Source: Calditrichota bacterium (GTDB lineage: Bacteria > Electryoneota > RPQS01). Taken from it: a DNA stretch of 13,006 nucleotides. Location of the stretch: positions 1 through 13,006 of the forward strand of contig JAGVEU010000269.1 of the NCBI GenBank assembly GCA_020057985.1. The letters are read 5' to 3'. The position numbers were made by a program, and so were the translations under genes. Below, piece after piece: positions 1-6,196 of this stretch. The notes beneath the pieces were generated by a model. It made no database searches. It was not told the DNA's origin and was given only the letters and a program-made list of their open reading frames with translations. The stretch's first letter is position 1, and the number at the start of each line of letters is the position of its first letter.

Positions 1-2
1 CC

Positions 3-92
3 TGCTCCACCGGCCATTCGGGTCGGCTGCAAGCAACCGACACCGCAGGCAAAATCCTTGTGAAACCACTTCACAAATCATTGAGACAGTAG
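3..92 (+). CDS. Possible C-terminal tail of a response-regulator receiver domain (partial)
   Basis: An open frame enters from the left edge and ends at TAG (90-92), giving 29 residues. The visible peptide has STGHSGRL, then an AGKILVKPLHKSL ending. This fits the last part of two-component receiver domains, where a T/S-G segment after beta-4 is followed by a hydrophobic strand and a conserved Lys-Pro pair (here VKP) near the domain end. That reading is from family knowledge; 29 residues are too few to prove it. The other two plus-strand frames give sequence without recognisable character. If correct, the gene is a response regulator or hybrid histidine kinase that converges on the alkyltransferase-like gene, with 35 nt between the stop codons. 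Confidence 0.35.
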   Translation, partial: CSTGHSGRLQATDTAGKILVKPLHKSLRQ

Positions 93-127
93 TGACGAAT
101 AGTGGGGGGACAAAAGGGGGTAGCATA

Positions 128-451
128 TCACTTTCGTCCTCTACCTCTCATTCCGTATTTCCCAAGATCAATCCGCCCTCGTTCATCGAATTCAATTCCT
201 TCCCTTTCCAGCAAGCCCCGTTGAACGGCAATCCCCTCCTCATCACGAAGCGAAATCTTGCCTCGCGCATTGATCACACGGTGCCAAGGTACCTTCGGAT
301 CAATAGTCTCGCGCAGAGCATGAAGCGCATAGCCCACCAGTCGCGCGTGATTAGCAAATCCCGCCAGTTGTGCCACTTGCCCGTAAGTCGCAACTCCTCC
401 ACGTGGAATCCGCTTGATAACCTTGTAGATTGCTCGATAGGTGCTATTCAT
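128..451 (-). CDS. Alkyltransferase-like (ATL) protein, MGMT DNA-binding domain
   Basis: This 107-aa protein is the size of ATL proteins. These bind O6-alkylguanine in DNA and flag it for nucleotide excision repair, without transferring the alkyl group. Visible features are a TYGQVA segment (residues 22-27) with the Tyr used for base flipping, a helix-turn-helix with ARLVGYAL (36-43) carrying the Arg finger (R37), and PWHRVI (55-60). In O6-methylguanine-DNA methyltransferases the last motif is PCHR with the acceptor Cys; here Trp replaces it, the hallmark of bacterial ATLs. The frame stays open upstream to 559, but that extension is translated repeat DNA, so ATG 451 is chosen because the domain begins directly after it. 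ATG 490 is a less likely alternative. No strong Shine-Dalgarno is seen at 451. Confidence 0.9.
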   Translation of the reverse strand: MNSTYRAIYKVIKRIPRGGVATYGQVAQLAGFANHARLVGYALHALRETIDPKVPWHRVINARGKISLRDEEGIAVQRGLLEREGIEFDERGRIDLGKYGMRGRGRK

Positions 452-490
452 GGTACATGTACAATGCTGGATCTCAGCTTTCTCCTCCAT

Positions 491-553
491 AGACATCCTG
501 AGTCCCCCTCTTCGGTTATCTCCCTCGTTGTCATCCTGAGTCCACGTCCTCGC
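491..553 (+). repeat. Partial copies of the palindromic repeat
   Basis: Two left-end fragments of the array repeat occur here. One is near 494-502 (catcctgag). The other, 528-552, matches the outer stem, the first arm and the TCCT loop but stops before the second arm. They lie just upstream of the alkyltransferase-like gene on its coding strand and supply the spurious upstream extension of its reading frame. Confidence 0.7.
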
Positions 554-565
554 CATCACCCCACA

Positions 566-684
566 TTGTCATCCTGAGTCCGCGTCCTCGCGGACTCAGG
601 ATCTCTGTTTTCCTTCATCTTCCAATCAGTGCAAACAGAGATTCTGAGCCACCTCGCAAACCCAAGACGGCGGCCCAGAATGAC
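566..684 (+). repeat. Palindromic repeat copy 1 (119 bp)
   Basis: This full copy lies on the 3' side of the GIY-YIG gene, 16 nt beyond its stop codon. Hairpin a is a perfect 12-bp stem (582-588 region loop TCCT). Hairpin b carries a divergent loop, and hairpin c has two A-C mismatches on this strand. The right outer arm reads aatgac rather than atgacaa. Confidence 0.9.
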
Positions 685-700
685 TCGGCACGGCAATAGC

Positions 701-988
701 TCACTCATCCCAATCCCCAGCCAGATCTTTCCATGTCGGATTAATCGCCTCGATCAAAGCAATCTTGGAATCACGGTGCATGTTCTTCAGTTTCTTCTCC
801 TGACGAATCGCTGAGTGAATATCGCCGAAGGCTTCATAATAGACAAGCGTGTTCACATTGTACTTGCTGGTGAATCCGGCATGTGTTTTCTGCTTATGTT
901 GCAGCACGCGTCGTTCGAGGTTGTTCGTGACACCCACATAGATCACGCGCGTCTTGCTGGCAAGGATATAGACGTAGTATTGTCTCAT
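701..988 (-). CDS. Small GIY-YIG nuclease domain protein (YhbQ/UPF0213-like)
   Basis: A 95-aa protein made of a single GIY-YIG domain. The two signature strands are YYVYIL (residues 4-9) and IYVGVTNN (16-23). They are followed by the catalytic-type Arg in ERRVLQH (R26/R27), a helix with the metal-ligand Glu in RQEKKLK (E64), and the INPTWKDL ending (82-89) typical of this short family. Members are single-domain relatives of the SLX1 nuclease module; their cellular role is poorly defined. The start is ATG 988, with no visible Shine-Dalgarno. The gene is enclosed by repeat copies: copy 1 ends 16 nt after the stop and copy 2 begins 63 nt before the start. A link between nuclease and repeat is inference from position only. 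Confidence 0.9.
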   Translation of the reverse strand: MRQYYVYILASKTRVIYVGVTNNLERRVLQHKQKTHAGFTSKYNVNTLVYYEAFGDIHSAIRQEKKLKNMHRDSKIALIEAINPTWKDLAGDWDE

Positions 989-1051
989 GAGGATCGAAGA
1001 GTTGTGCTATGCATGAAGTCGCCCTCTATTTGCCATCGTGAGTCCCCTACT

Positions 1052-1166
1052 TTGTCATCCTGAGTTTGCGTCCTCGCGAACTCAAGATCTGTTTTCCTTC
1101 TTATCCAAATGCAAACAGAGATCCTGAGCCACCGAGCAAACCAAGAACGGAGGCTCAGGATGACAA
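1052..1166 (+). repeat. Palindromic repeat copy 2 (115 bp)
   Basis: This full copy lies on the 5' side of the GIY-YIG gene. Hairpin a has changed to GAGTTTGCG/CGCGAACTC: one C-G pair has become T-A on both arms, and the neighbouring pair is a T-G wobble. Hairpin c has one A-A mismatch. It is followed by a 16-bp spacer (1167-1182) that recurs exactly at 1807-1822. Confidence 0.9.
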
Positions 1167-1182
1167 TGTGGGGCGTATTATT

Positions 1183-1304
1183 TTGTCATCCTGAGTCCGC
1201 GTCCTCGTGGACTCAGAATCTCTGTTTTTCCGCCTTCGCTCTGAGCAAAGAAAACAGAGATCCTGAGCCTCCGAGCAGACCAAAGACGGAGGCTCAGAAT
1301 GACA
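1183..1304 (+). repeat. Palindromic repeat copy 3 (122 bp)
   Basis: Full copy with the long-loop form of hairpin b. Hairpin a has a G-T wobble at the CCGCG/CGTGG position. Hairpin c is a perfect CTGAGCCTCCG-type stem at its core. The right outer arm is atgaca. Confidence 0.9.
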
Positions 1305-1368
1305 CGTCTGGGGCCATCACCCTCCACTTTGCCATCGCGAGTCCAATCTGTCCTCCTGAGTCCCTTAC

Positions 1369-1420
1369 TTTGTCATCCTGAGTCTCCGAGCAGACCAAAG
1401 ACGGAGGCTCAGGATGACAA
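1369..1420 (+). repeat. Short single-hairpin derivative of the repeat (52 bp)
   Basis: This copy has the outer arms and hairpin c but lacks hairpin a's second arm and all of hairpin b. The junction falls at CCTGAG, a hexamer that occurs as a direct repeat in arms a and c of a full copy, 66 bp apart (1501 and 1567 in the next copy). The simplest reading is a deletion between these hexamers. The result is one long hairpin of about 19 bp with a 13-nt loop. Confidence 0.88.
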
Positions 1421-1690
1421 GGCTGGAGCCTTCCCCCTCTGCAATGCCATCGTGTCCCTCATCTTGTCATCCAGAGTCTGCGTCCCAATCACTTTGTCAT
1501 CCTGAGTTCGCGTCCTCGCGGACTCAGGATCTCTGTTTTCCTTCTTGTCCAAATGCAAACAGAGATCCTGAGCCTCCGAGCAGACCAAAGACAGAGGCTC
1601 AGGATGACAAGGCTGGAACCTTCCCCCTCTGCAGTGCCATCGTGTCCCTCATCTTGTCATCCAGAATCTGCGTCCCAATCAATTTGTCAT
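1375..1690 (+). repeat. Segmental tandem duplication, 190-bp offset
   Basis: Bases 1375-1500 reappear at 1565-1690 with a few substitutions. The duplicated part includes unique spacer DNA (1421-1493 and 1611-1683, both 73 bp), which ends in a half copy of the repeat (1464-1486, 1654-1676). Because the spacer is shared, these copies arose by local duplication and not by independent insertion. Confidence 0.85.
1494..1610 (+). repeat. Palindromic repeat copy 5 (117 bp)
   Basis: Full copy with short-loop hairpin b. Hairpin a has one T-G wobble (GAGTTCGCG against CGCGGACTC). Hairpin c has a C-A mismatch next to the loop. Outer arms TTGTCAT and ATGACAA are intact. Confidence 0.9.
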
Positions 1691-1806
1691 TCTGAGTCCG
1701 CGTCCTCGTGGACTCAGAAGCTCTGTTTTTCCGCCTTCACACTGTGCTAAGAAAACAGAGATTCTGAGCCACCGAGCAGACCCAAGATGGCGGCTCAGAA
1801 TGACAA
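1684..1806 (+). repeat. Palindromic repeat copy 6 (123 bp)
   Basis: Full copy of the long-loop subtype. The CATCCTGAG sequence is CATTCTGAG here, and the pairing arms read CTCAGAA, so the pair has changed on both sides. Hairpin a has one G-T wobble. Confidence 0.9.
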
Positions 1807-1822
1807 TGTGGGGCGTATTATT

Positions 1823-1944
1823 TTGTCATTCTGAGTCCACGTCCTCGTGGACTCAGAATCTCTGTTTTTCCGCCTTCACACTGTACTAAGAAAACAGAGA
1901 TCCTGAGCCACCGAGCAAACCCAAAACGGAGGCTCAGAATGACA
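1823..1944 (+). repeat. Palindromic repeat copy 7 (122 bp)
   Basis: Full copy of the long-loop subtype. Hairpin a is a perfect stem with CCACG/CGTGG in place of CCGCG/CGCGG, a double compensatory change relative to copy 1. The spacer before it (1807-1822) is identical to that between copies 2 and 3. Confidence 0.9.
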
Positions 1945-1966
1945 TGGCCGGAGCCATCACCCCACT

Positions 1967-2089
1967 TTGTCATTCTGAGTCCGCGTCCTCGTGGACTCAG
2001 AACCTCTGTTTTTCCGTCTTCACTCTGTGCTAAGAAAACAGAGCTTCTGAGCCTTCAAGCAAACCAAAGACAGAGGCTCAGAATGACAA
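1967..2089 (+). repeat. Palindromic repeat copy 8 (123 bp)
   Basis: Last full copy and the right border of the array. It belongs to the long-loop subtype. Hairpin a has one G-T wobble, and hairpin c is the most decayed of the set near its loop (CCTTCA against CAGAGG). The outer arm ends ATGACAA. Confidence 0.9.
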
Positions 2090-2325
2090 AATGGGGCATA
2101 GCCTCCACTTTCCCACAACTTATCCACATCAGCCTCCTGCACACACGCCCAATAATTCCATATGTTTAGACATCCGCGGTCGAAAATATTGGACTTATAA
2201 GCCATTGTTTTTCTTATTGGGCTTCATGCAACCCAACCTCGCCAAACCTTTTGACTGAACGAATGTCTAACAAATGTGGAGGACAAAAGCCGTCTTCATT
2301 TCATTTTTCAGTTTTCGATTTTGTC
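2090..2325. other. Repeat-free intergenic spacer with inverted repeats
   Basis: No gene is visible here. A perfect 9-bp inverted pair, GCCCAATAA (2147-2155) and TTATTGGGC (2214-2222), interleaves with an 11-bp pair matching at 10 positions, TTAGACATCCG (2166-2176) and CGAATGTCTAA (2260-2270). The order A-B-A'-B' is the topology of an H-type pseudoknot. The stretch is more AT-rich than its surroundings. It lies downstream of the DHH gene stop, but I see no clear stem followed by a T-run, so I do not call a terminator. Confidence 0.4.
2120..2128 (+). promoter_or_regulatory. DnaA-box match (TTATCCACA)
   Basis: The 9-mer equals the high-affinity E. coli DnaA box. A weaker relative, TTTCCCACA (2110-2118), sits one base upstream in the same orientation. 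Two boxes alone do not make an origin; no cluster of further boxes or dnaA/dnaN gene is present. It may be chance or a DnaA-titration or regulatory site. Confidence 0.35.
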
Positions 2326-3324
2326 TTACATTCGCTTCCATAGCTCCAGAATCTTGCGCGGTAACTCTTCTTTCATGATTTGAAACTCGCGCGTTGACTT
2401 GCATTGCCACACTCCCGCCGCCGCTCCCGCATGACCATCTCCAATGTTTAGCAGCCGCATAATCTCCGCCATATCTTTTTTATGGGTGTGTTGCTGCATG
2501 GAAAGCGCGAGCGACAGCGAGACCGCGATATTGAAAGTTTTCGTGCCGCTGCGAAAGACCGGCTTCATCTCCACATAGCCTCTTGCTTTGGGATGCAACA
2601 ACCCAATTAGTTTCTTGTCTATCCGCGCCGGATTGGAAAACGCGGTGAAATCCACAATGAACAACTCACATGCAACGTCCTCTGGCAGCGTGCGGCCATA
2701 CTTTTCGATCAGGTCGAGCATTCGCACTTCCTCCTGAGCATATCGTTCCGCGCGGCTTCTGATTATCTCTTCCTCTGCAATCTCAGCAAGCGGCAAGTCT
2801 CGCATTAGAAAAGTCACTTCTCGGAGAAATCTCTCGTGCTCACGACGATTCTCCGAGGAGGATTTCAGCGCGCGATCAATCCGATTGGCCGGCGTGTCCT
2901 CCCGCCATGCATCCAGTGACGGATAGGCAAAGCTGTCAATCAAGTCTCCGGCAGTTGCAAGCTCCGCAAAATCCTCCGGCAATTCCTCGGACTCCGTAAA
3001 ATAATCATAGACCACGCGCACACAGGACGGAGCAATGGCAAATCGGCCCGGAATGGTCTGTGGATCAATCCCCCGCAGTTTCACCTCTTCGGCATTTCCC
3101 GCATGATGATCGAACCACAATCCGCACTCAACCGGATAGGGCAAGTCTGAGACAATATCTTCGAGTGAAATTGCAATCTCCGCCTTGCCAACCGCAATCG
3201 GCCCGGTGAATCGAATCTCCTCAATTCCAAACGCCCACGAGAGAATCGCCGCACTCCCCAGCCCATCAAAATCATTGTGCGTCACAATCGAAGAGTAGGA
3301 CTGTTGCCTTGTTTCATCCCTCAT
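2326..3324 (-). CDS. DHH-family phosphoesterase (DHH-DHHA1)
   Basis: A 332-aa protein with the layout of DHH-DHHA1 phosphoesterases, a superfamily that includes NrnA-type oligoribonucleases, cyclic-dinucleotide phosphodiesterases, RecJ and exopolyphosphatase-like enzymes. Metal-binding motifs are in order: HNDFDG (residues 16-21, the DxD motif), WFDHH (70-74, the name-giving DHH triad), and AGDLID (125-130, the further Asp). The C-terminal substrate-binding domain carries GDGHAGAAAG (295-304), matching the GGH-type motif of DHHA1. The substrate cannot be fixed from sequence. ATG 3324 is used; an AAGG directly abuts it, so the ribosome-binding site is not convincing. It lies 6 nt after lptD and is probably co-transcribed with it. 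Ends with TAA. Confidence 0.88.
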   Translation of the reverse strand: MRDETRQQSYSSIVTHNDFDGLGSAAILSWAFGIEEIRFTGPIAVGKAEIAISLEDIVSDLPYPVECGLWFDHHAGNAEEVKLRGIDPQTIPGRFAIAPSCVRVVYDYFTESEELPEDFAELATAGDLIDSFAYPSLDAWREDTPANRIDRALKSSSENRREHERFLREVTFLMRDLPLAEIAEEEIIRSRAERYAQEEVRMLDLIEKYGRTLPEDVACELFIVDFTAFSNPARIDKKLIGLLHPKARGYVEMKPVFRSGTKTFNIAVSLSLALSMQQHTHKKDMAEIMRLLNIGDGHAGAAAGVWQCKSTREFQIMKEELPRKILELWKRM

Positions 3325-3330
3325 CCTTTC

Positions 3331-6123
3331 TTAGTACCCTCTCAACCCCGCTCCGCGATGACGCTCGATTTTCACATCTTTCAATTGCGGCGACTTCAAG
3401 GCGATACGCAAATAATAGCCGGGGCGATAACCGAGCGGAGTCCAATTGAAACTTGCCTCCCAGCAGTGCAGATCACGAGTCGCTGACACACGGACATCAC
3501 GCACTTCCTTGCGATCCAGATCAAAGCTGTAAGACATATCAATCGAGTATAACCGCGTGAGTTGGAAATTTGCATTCGCGGCAAAGGAAGACGAACTGAT
3601 TCGCGACACATAGTCCTTGCTCTTGCGCAAGCTGATCTGCATGCTCAACGGCATTTGATACAGTTCCGATGGTTCTTGCATCCGCATTCCGCCGCCGCTG
3701 GGGGGTGGAGGTAACTTGGCACGCTCATTGAAATTGATGTTCACCGGATTGAGCGGGAGTTGCATCGAATCCACCACAGCAGTCAAGGAATCAAATTCCG
3801 TCGGCATTTCAGTTTCTTCTCCGATGCCCACCAGCGAGCCAAGCGATTCCGCTCTAATCGAAAAGCTAACACTCACAGTTGTATTGAGTAACTCAAGCGG
3901 CGAGTACCACTTCGCGTCGTCGCGCTCCCAAAAAAACTTGTTGATCGGGTGTCCGTTCACTTGCTGATAAAACGAGTGAGCAGTGCCCACATCGAAAGCC
4001 ACGCCCTGCACCGGGCCGATAATTGTCCCCGGTATGGAAGTACGAAAACTCGAATTCAGATGGCTCCAGCGCAGTGAGTCCTTAACAAGATCCCAACTGG
4101 TTGAGCTGCCCATAGACAGCAGATCGAATTTCTTTTCTGTGTTGTCTTCGGCACTCCCGGTCTTCATCTGATAAAGATGATCCAAACCGAAACTGAACAG
4201 CTCCGACAGACCTTTGGGAGTGCCGCCTACATTGCTCGCCATTTCCGAGCCGAGAAACCGGTCGAAGGTATAACTGCGTCCATCCGCCAAGGAAACTGTC
4301 TTGTAATAGCCCCATTTCTTATCTGCGAAATTCGGAGTGTAACGAAAACCAAGCGTCGGAGTCATCAGGTGGCGAAAACTGGCATTAAGACCAAATGGCC
4401 GTTCCGCAAGTCCGTACAGTTTGGTGGAAGCGGAAGTTCCGACGCTGAATGTTGTTCGCGTAAACAATCCCCGGTCATCATCGCGGTCGAAGGTTTTTCC
4501 GGTTGGCTGGTAATTTACCACGCGCTTCGTCCAGACTTGCGTGAGATCGAGACTCGGCGTCAGATTCACATACTTGAGAATCCGGGCGGTCGCGTTAATC
4601 CCGCCGCTGTGCCGCATCCCCTCTCTCTGTACTATCGAAAGGCTATCGTCACCCCAGATGGTTGTGGGGTTCACAATGCGATTGTTGAGATAGACCGGCG
4701 GAACTTTAAGTCCTTCCTGCTTGAACGTCAGTGGCAAGGAGAGTTCGTCCGTGTAGTCAACCGCATATCGCCAGCGGAAGTTACGATACCACGGCGGTTC
4801 AAGTTCTTTGGGAGCAACAGCCCCACGAAGACCTCGCGGAGCTTTATGTGGCGGAAAGATTTGGCCCTGCTTATGACTGAAACCAATTCGCGGCAAGGTC
4901 GCCGACCAGTTCTTCTTCCGAATGTTCTGCGTGTATCCAAGGTTGGCGCTCAGCGACCACGGAGAATTGTCCCATGACTTGCTGAGCGTGGCGTTGGAAT
5001 TCACCGACTGGGTCAGCAGATCCTGGGTTGTACCCACATCCTGATTGAAACTCTCATTGCTGGTGTAGCGTCCGCTGACTGTCAGCCGCGTGTTTCTGTC
5101 AATGATATGACTGTGATTAACACCCAACTGGAAGTCGCGGCGGCTGGCACTGCCTTGCCGCTGAGTGTTGAAGGCGAACGTACTTCCGCCGTTCATCACG
5201 TAGCGCTTGGCATAGCGATACTCGAGCCCGCCCAGAATGCCGAACTTTTCAAAGTAGTCCATTGAACCCCGCAAATCCATGTATTGCGACGGCGCCCAAT
5301 AGTAGCCGATGTCGCGCAGAAATCTTCCTTGCGAAGTGGACTCACCGAATACGGGAACGATAATTCCGGAGCTTCGCCCGCGTTGGCTCGGAAAGATTCC
5401 ATAAGGCACTACAAACACGGGCACGTCTTCAAAATACAGAACGACCGGCCTTGCCAGCACGCGCTTGCCGACTTGAATCTTCAATCGGTTGGCCGCAAAG
5501 TGGTAGTCTGCCGTATCTTTCTCGCAACTCGTGAACTCGCCATGTCGCGCAGTAATGACATCGGGCGCAATTCGCTTGAACAACTCGCCCTTATAGTGCC
5601 CATCATCGTAAGTCGTGGTGCCGGTTTTCACACGCCCGATTTTCGTTTTCATATTGTAGGCGATTTCCTCGCCATAGAAATCGTCTCGATTCTGTTCGAA
5701 ATGCGGCTTGCCGCGCCAGATAACGGTATCTATTTCGCTGTTTGTGCTATCGGTGAAGAGTGTATCCGGCACTGCCTTCGCCTCGAGCAATTGCCCGTCC
5801 CAATCCACCGTTATCTCACCAGCCTTAAGTTCCATATCCTTGTATCTGATCTCGGCATCGCCGGAGAGCACTGTCAAGCGGCCCTCCACACTGAACGTAA
5901 TACTGTCCGCCTTATAAAACACGAGCGTGTCTAATCCCGGCTCGCTCTTCTTAGCCAGAGTGTCCGCCCTGAGTGAATCGGTGGCAAGGGAGTCCGTGTA
6001 AACTGAATCAGGAACAATAGCGGGTGGCTCCTGCGCAAAAAGGAGTGCCGCACAGGCGAAGAGAATGAGGAGGGTGAGTGCGATGCGCGAAAAAATCAAG
6101 GAATAAGCCTGCTGAGAAGGCAA
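3331..6123 (-). CDS. lptD: LPS-assembly outer-membrane protein LptD
   Basis: LptD is the outer-membrane beta-barrel that, with LptE, inserts lipopolysaccharide into the outer leaflet. The 930-aa frame starts with a signal peptide (hydrophobic core about residues 14-29, then FAQEPP). Next comes an acidic linker and an OstA-type periplasmic domain (about 65-225) with SGDAEIRYKDMELKAG (87-102). The hallmark segment PYGIFPSQRGRSSGIIVP (240-257) leads into a long barrel of alternating aromatic strands. Cysteines at 200 (FTSCEKD) and near the end (DLHCWEASF) are placed like conserved Cys of the family. There is no ATG: a stop codon precedes TTG 6123, and a second TTG at 6099, preceded by AGCAGG, would give MIFSRIALTL and may be the real start. 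E. coli LptD is 784 aa; the extra length may be loops, including a PPPPSGGG stretch near residue 805. No LptE candidate is apparent nearby. Confidence 0.9.
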   Translation of the reverse strand: MPSQQAYSLIFSRIALTLLILFACAALLFAQEPPAIVPDSVYTDSLATDSLRADTLAKKSEPGLDTLVFYKADSITFSVEGRLTVLSGDAEIRYKDMELKAGEITVDWDGQLLEAKAVPDTLFTDSTNSEIDTVIWRGKPHFEQNRDDFYGEEIAYNMKTKIGRVKTGTTTYDDGHYKGELFKRIAPDVITARHGEFTSCEKDTADYHFAANRLKIQVGKRVLARPVVLYFEDVPVFVVPYGIFPSQRGRSSGIIVPVFGESTSQGRFLRDIGYYWAPSQYMDLRGSMDYFEKFGILGGLEYRYAKRYVMNGGSTFAFNTQRQGSASRRDFQLGVNHSHIIDRNTRLTVSGRYTSNESFNQDVGTTQDLLTQSVNSNATLSKSWDNSPWSLSANLGYTQNIRKKNWSATLPRIGFSHKQGQIFPPHKAPRGLRGAVAPKELEPPWYRNFRWRYAVDYTDELSLPLTFKQEGLKVPPVYLNNRIVNPTTIWGDDSLSIVQREGMRHSGGINATARILKYVNLTPSLDLTQVWTKRVVNYQPTGKTFDRDDDRGLFTRTTFSVGTSASTKLYGLAERPFGLNASFRHLMTPTLGFRYTPNFADKKWGYYKTVSLADGRSYTFDRFLGSEMASNVGGTPKGLSELFSFGLDHLYQMKTGSAEDNTEKKFDLLSMGSSTSWDLVKDSLRWSHLNSSFRTSIPGTIIGPVQGVAFDVGTAHSFYQQVNGHPINKFFWERDDAKWYSPLELLNTTVSVSFSIRAESLGSLVGIGEETEMPTEFDSLTAVVDSMQLPLNPVNINFNERAKLPPPPSGGGMRMQEPSELYQMPLSMQISLRKSKDYVSRISSSSFAANANFQLTRLYSIDMSYSFDLDRKEVRDVRVSATRDLHCWEASFNWTPLGYRPGYYLRIALKSPQLKDVKIERHRGAGLRGY

Positions 6124-6196
6124 TTAGGACACTTGGAAGAGGATAGGTTTAATAGCCATTCGTCACTGAAGAAATAAAATGAGCCGGAACTCGCAG

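Larger units (their letters stand above)
528..2089 (+). repeat. Array of four-way-junction palindromic repeats (seven full copies)
   Basis: The region without genes on either side of the GIY-YIG gene is built from one repeat family. Full copies are 566-684, 1052-1166, 1183-1304, 1494-1610, 1684-1806, 1823-1944 and 1967-2089, with a short derivative at 1369-1420 and half copies at 528-552, 1464-1486 and 1654-1676. All have the same orientation. Consensus order: outer arm TTGTCAT; hairpin a (CCTGAGTCCGCG, loop TCCT, CGCGGACTCAGG); hairpin b (ATCTCTGTTTTC, variable loop, GCAAACAGAGAT); hairpin c (CCTGAGCCTCCG, loop of about 13, CGGAGGCTCAGG); outer arm ATGACAA. Hairpin b comes in two subtypes: short loop in copies at 566, 1052 and 1494; longer loop in those at 1183, 1684, 1823 and 1967. 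No transposase or integrase is present. Confidence 0.93.

Noticed and set aside
92..577. 161-aa plus-strand open frame over the alkyltransferase-like gene
   Set aside because: It is antisense to a gene with clear family motifs and shows no domain of its own.
528..2089. CRISPR array
   Set aside because: The repeats are too long and internally palindromic, spacers vary from 16 to 73 bp and are themselves duplicated, and there are no cas genes.
566..2089. tRNA genes suggested by the cloverleaf topology
   Set aside because: No anticodon loop, D-loop or T-loop consensus, and the arms are far too long for tRNA.
592..2205. Many short plus-strand open frames (for example 629-814, 1109-1381, 1299-1505, 1414-1695, 1553-1750, 1939-2169)
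   Set aside because: They are translations of the palindromic repeats: the same peptide strings recur in different frames, they overlap each other, and they have no start signals.
2090..2325. Replication origin
   Set aside because: One perfect and one weak DnaA box only, with no DNA-unwinding element pattern and no origin-associated genes.
4177..5934. Long plus-strand open frames at 4177-4977 and 5284-5934
   Set aside because: They are antisense shadows of lptD, without recognisable protein features.
6124..6196. Rho-independent terminator between GH57 and lptD
   Set aside because: Only a 3-bp GAG/CTC stem precedes a T-rich patch; too weak to call.
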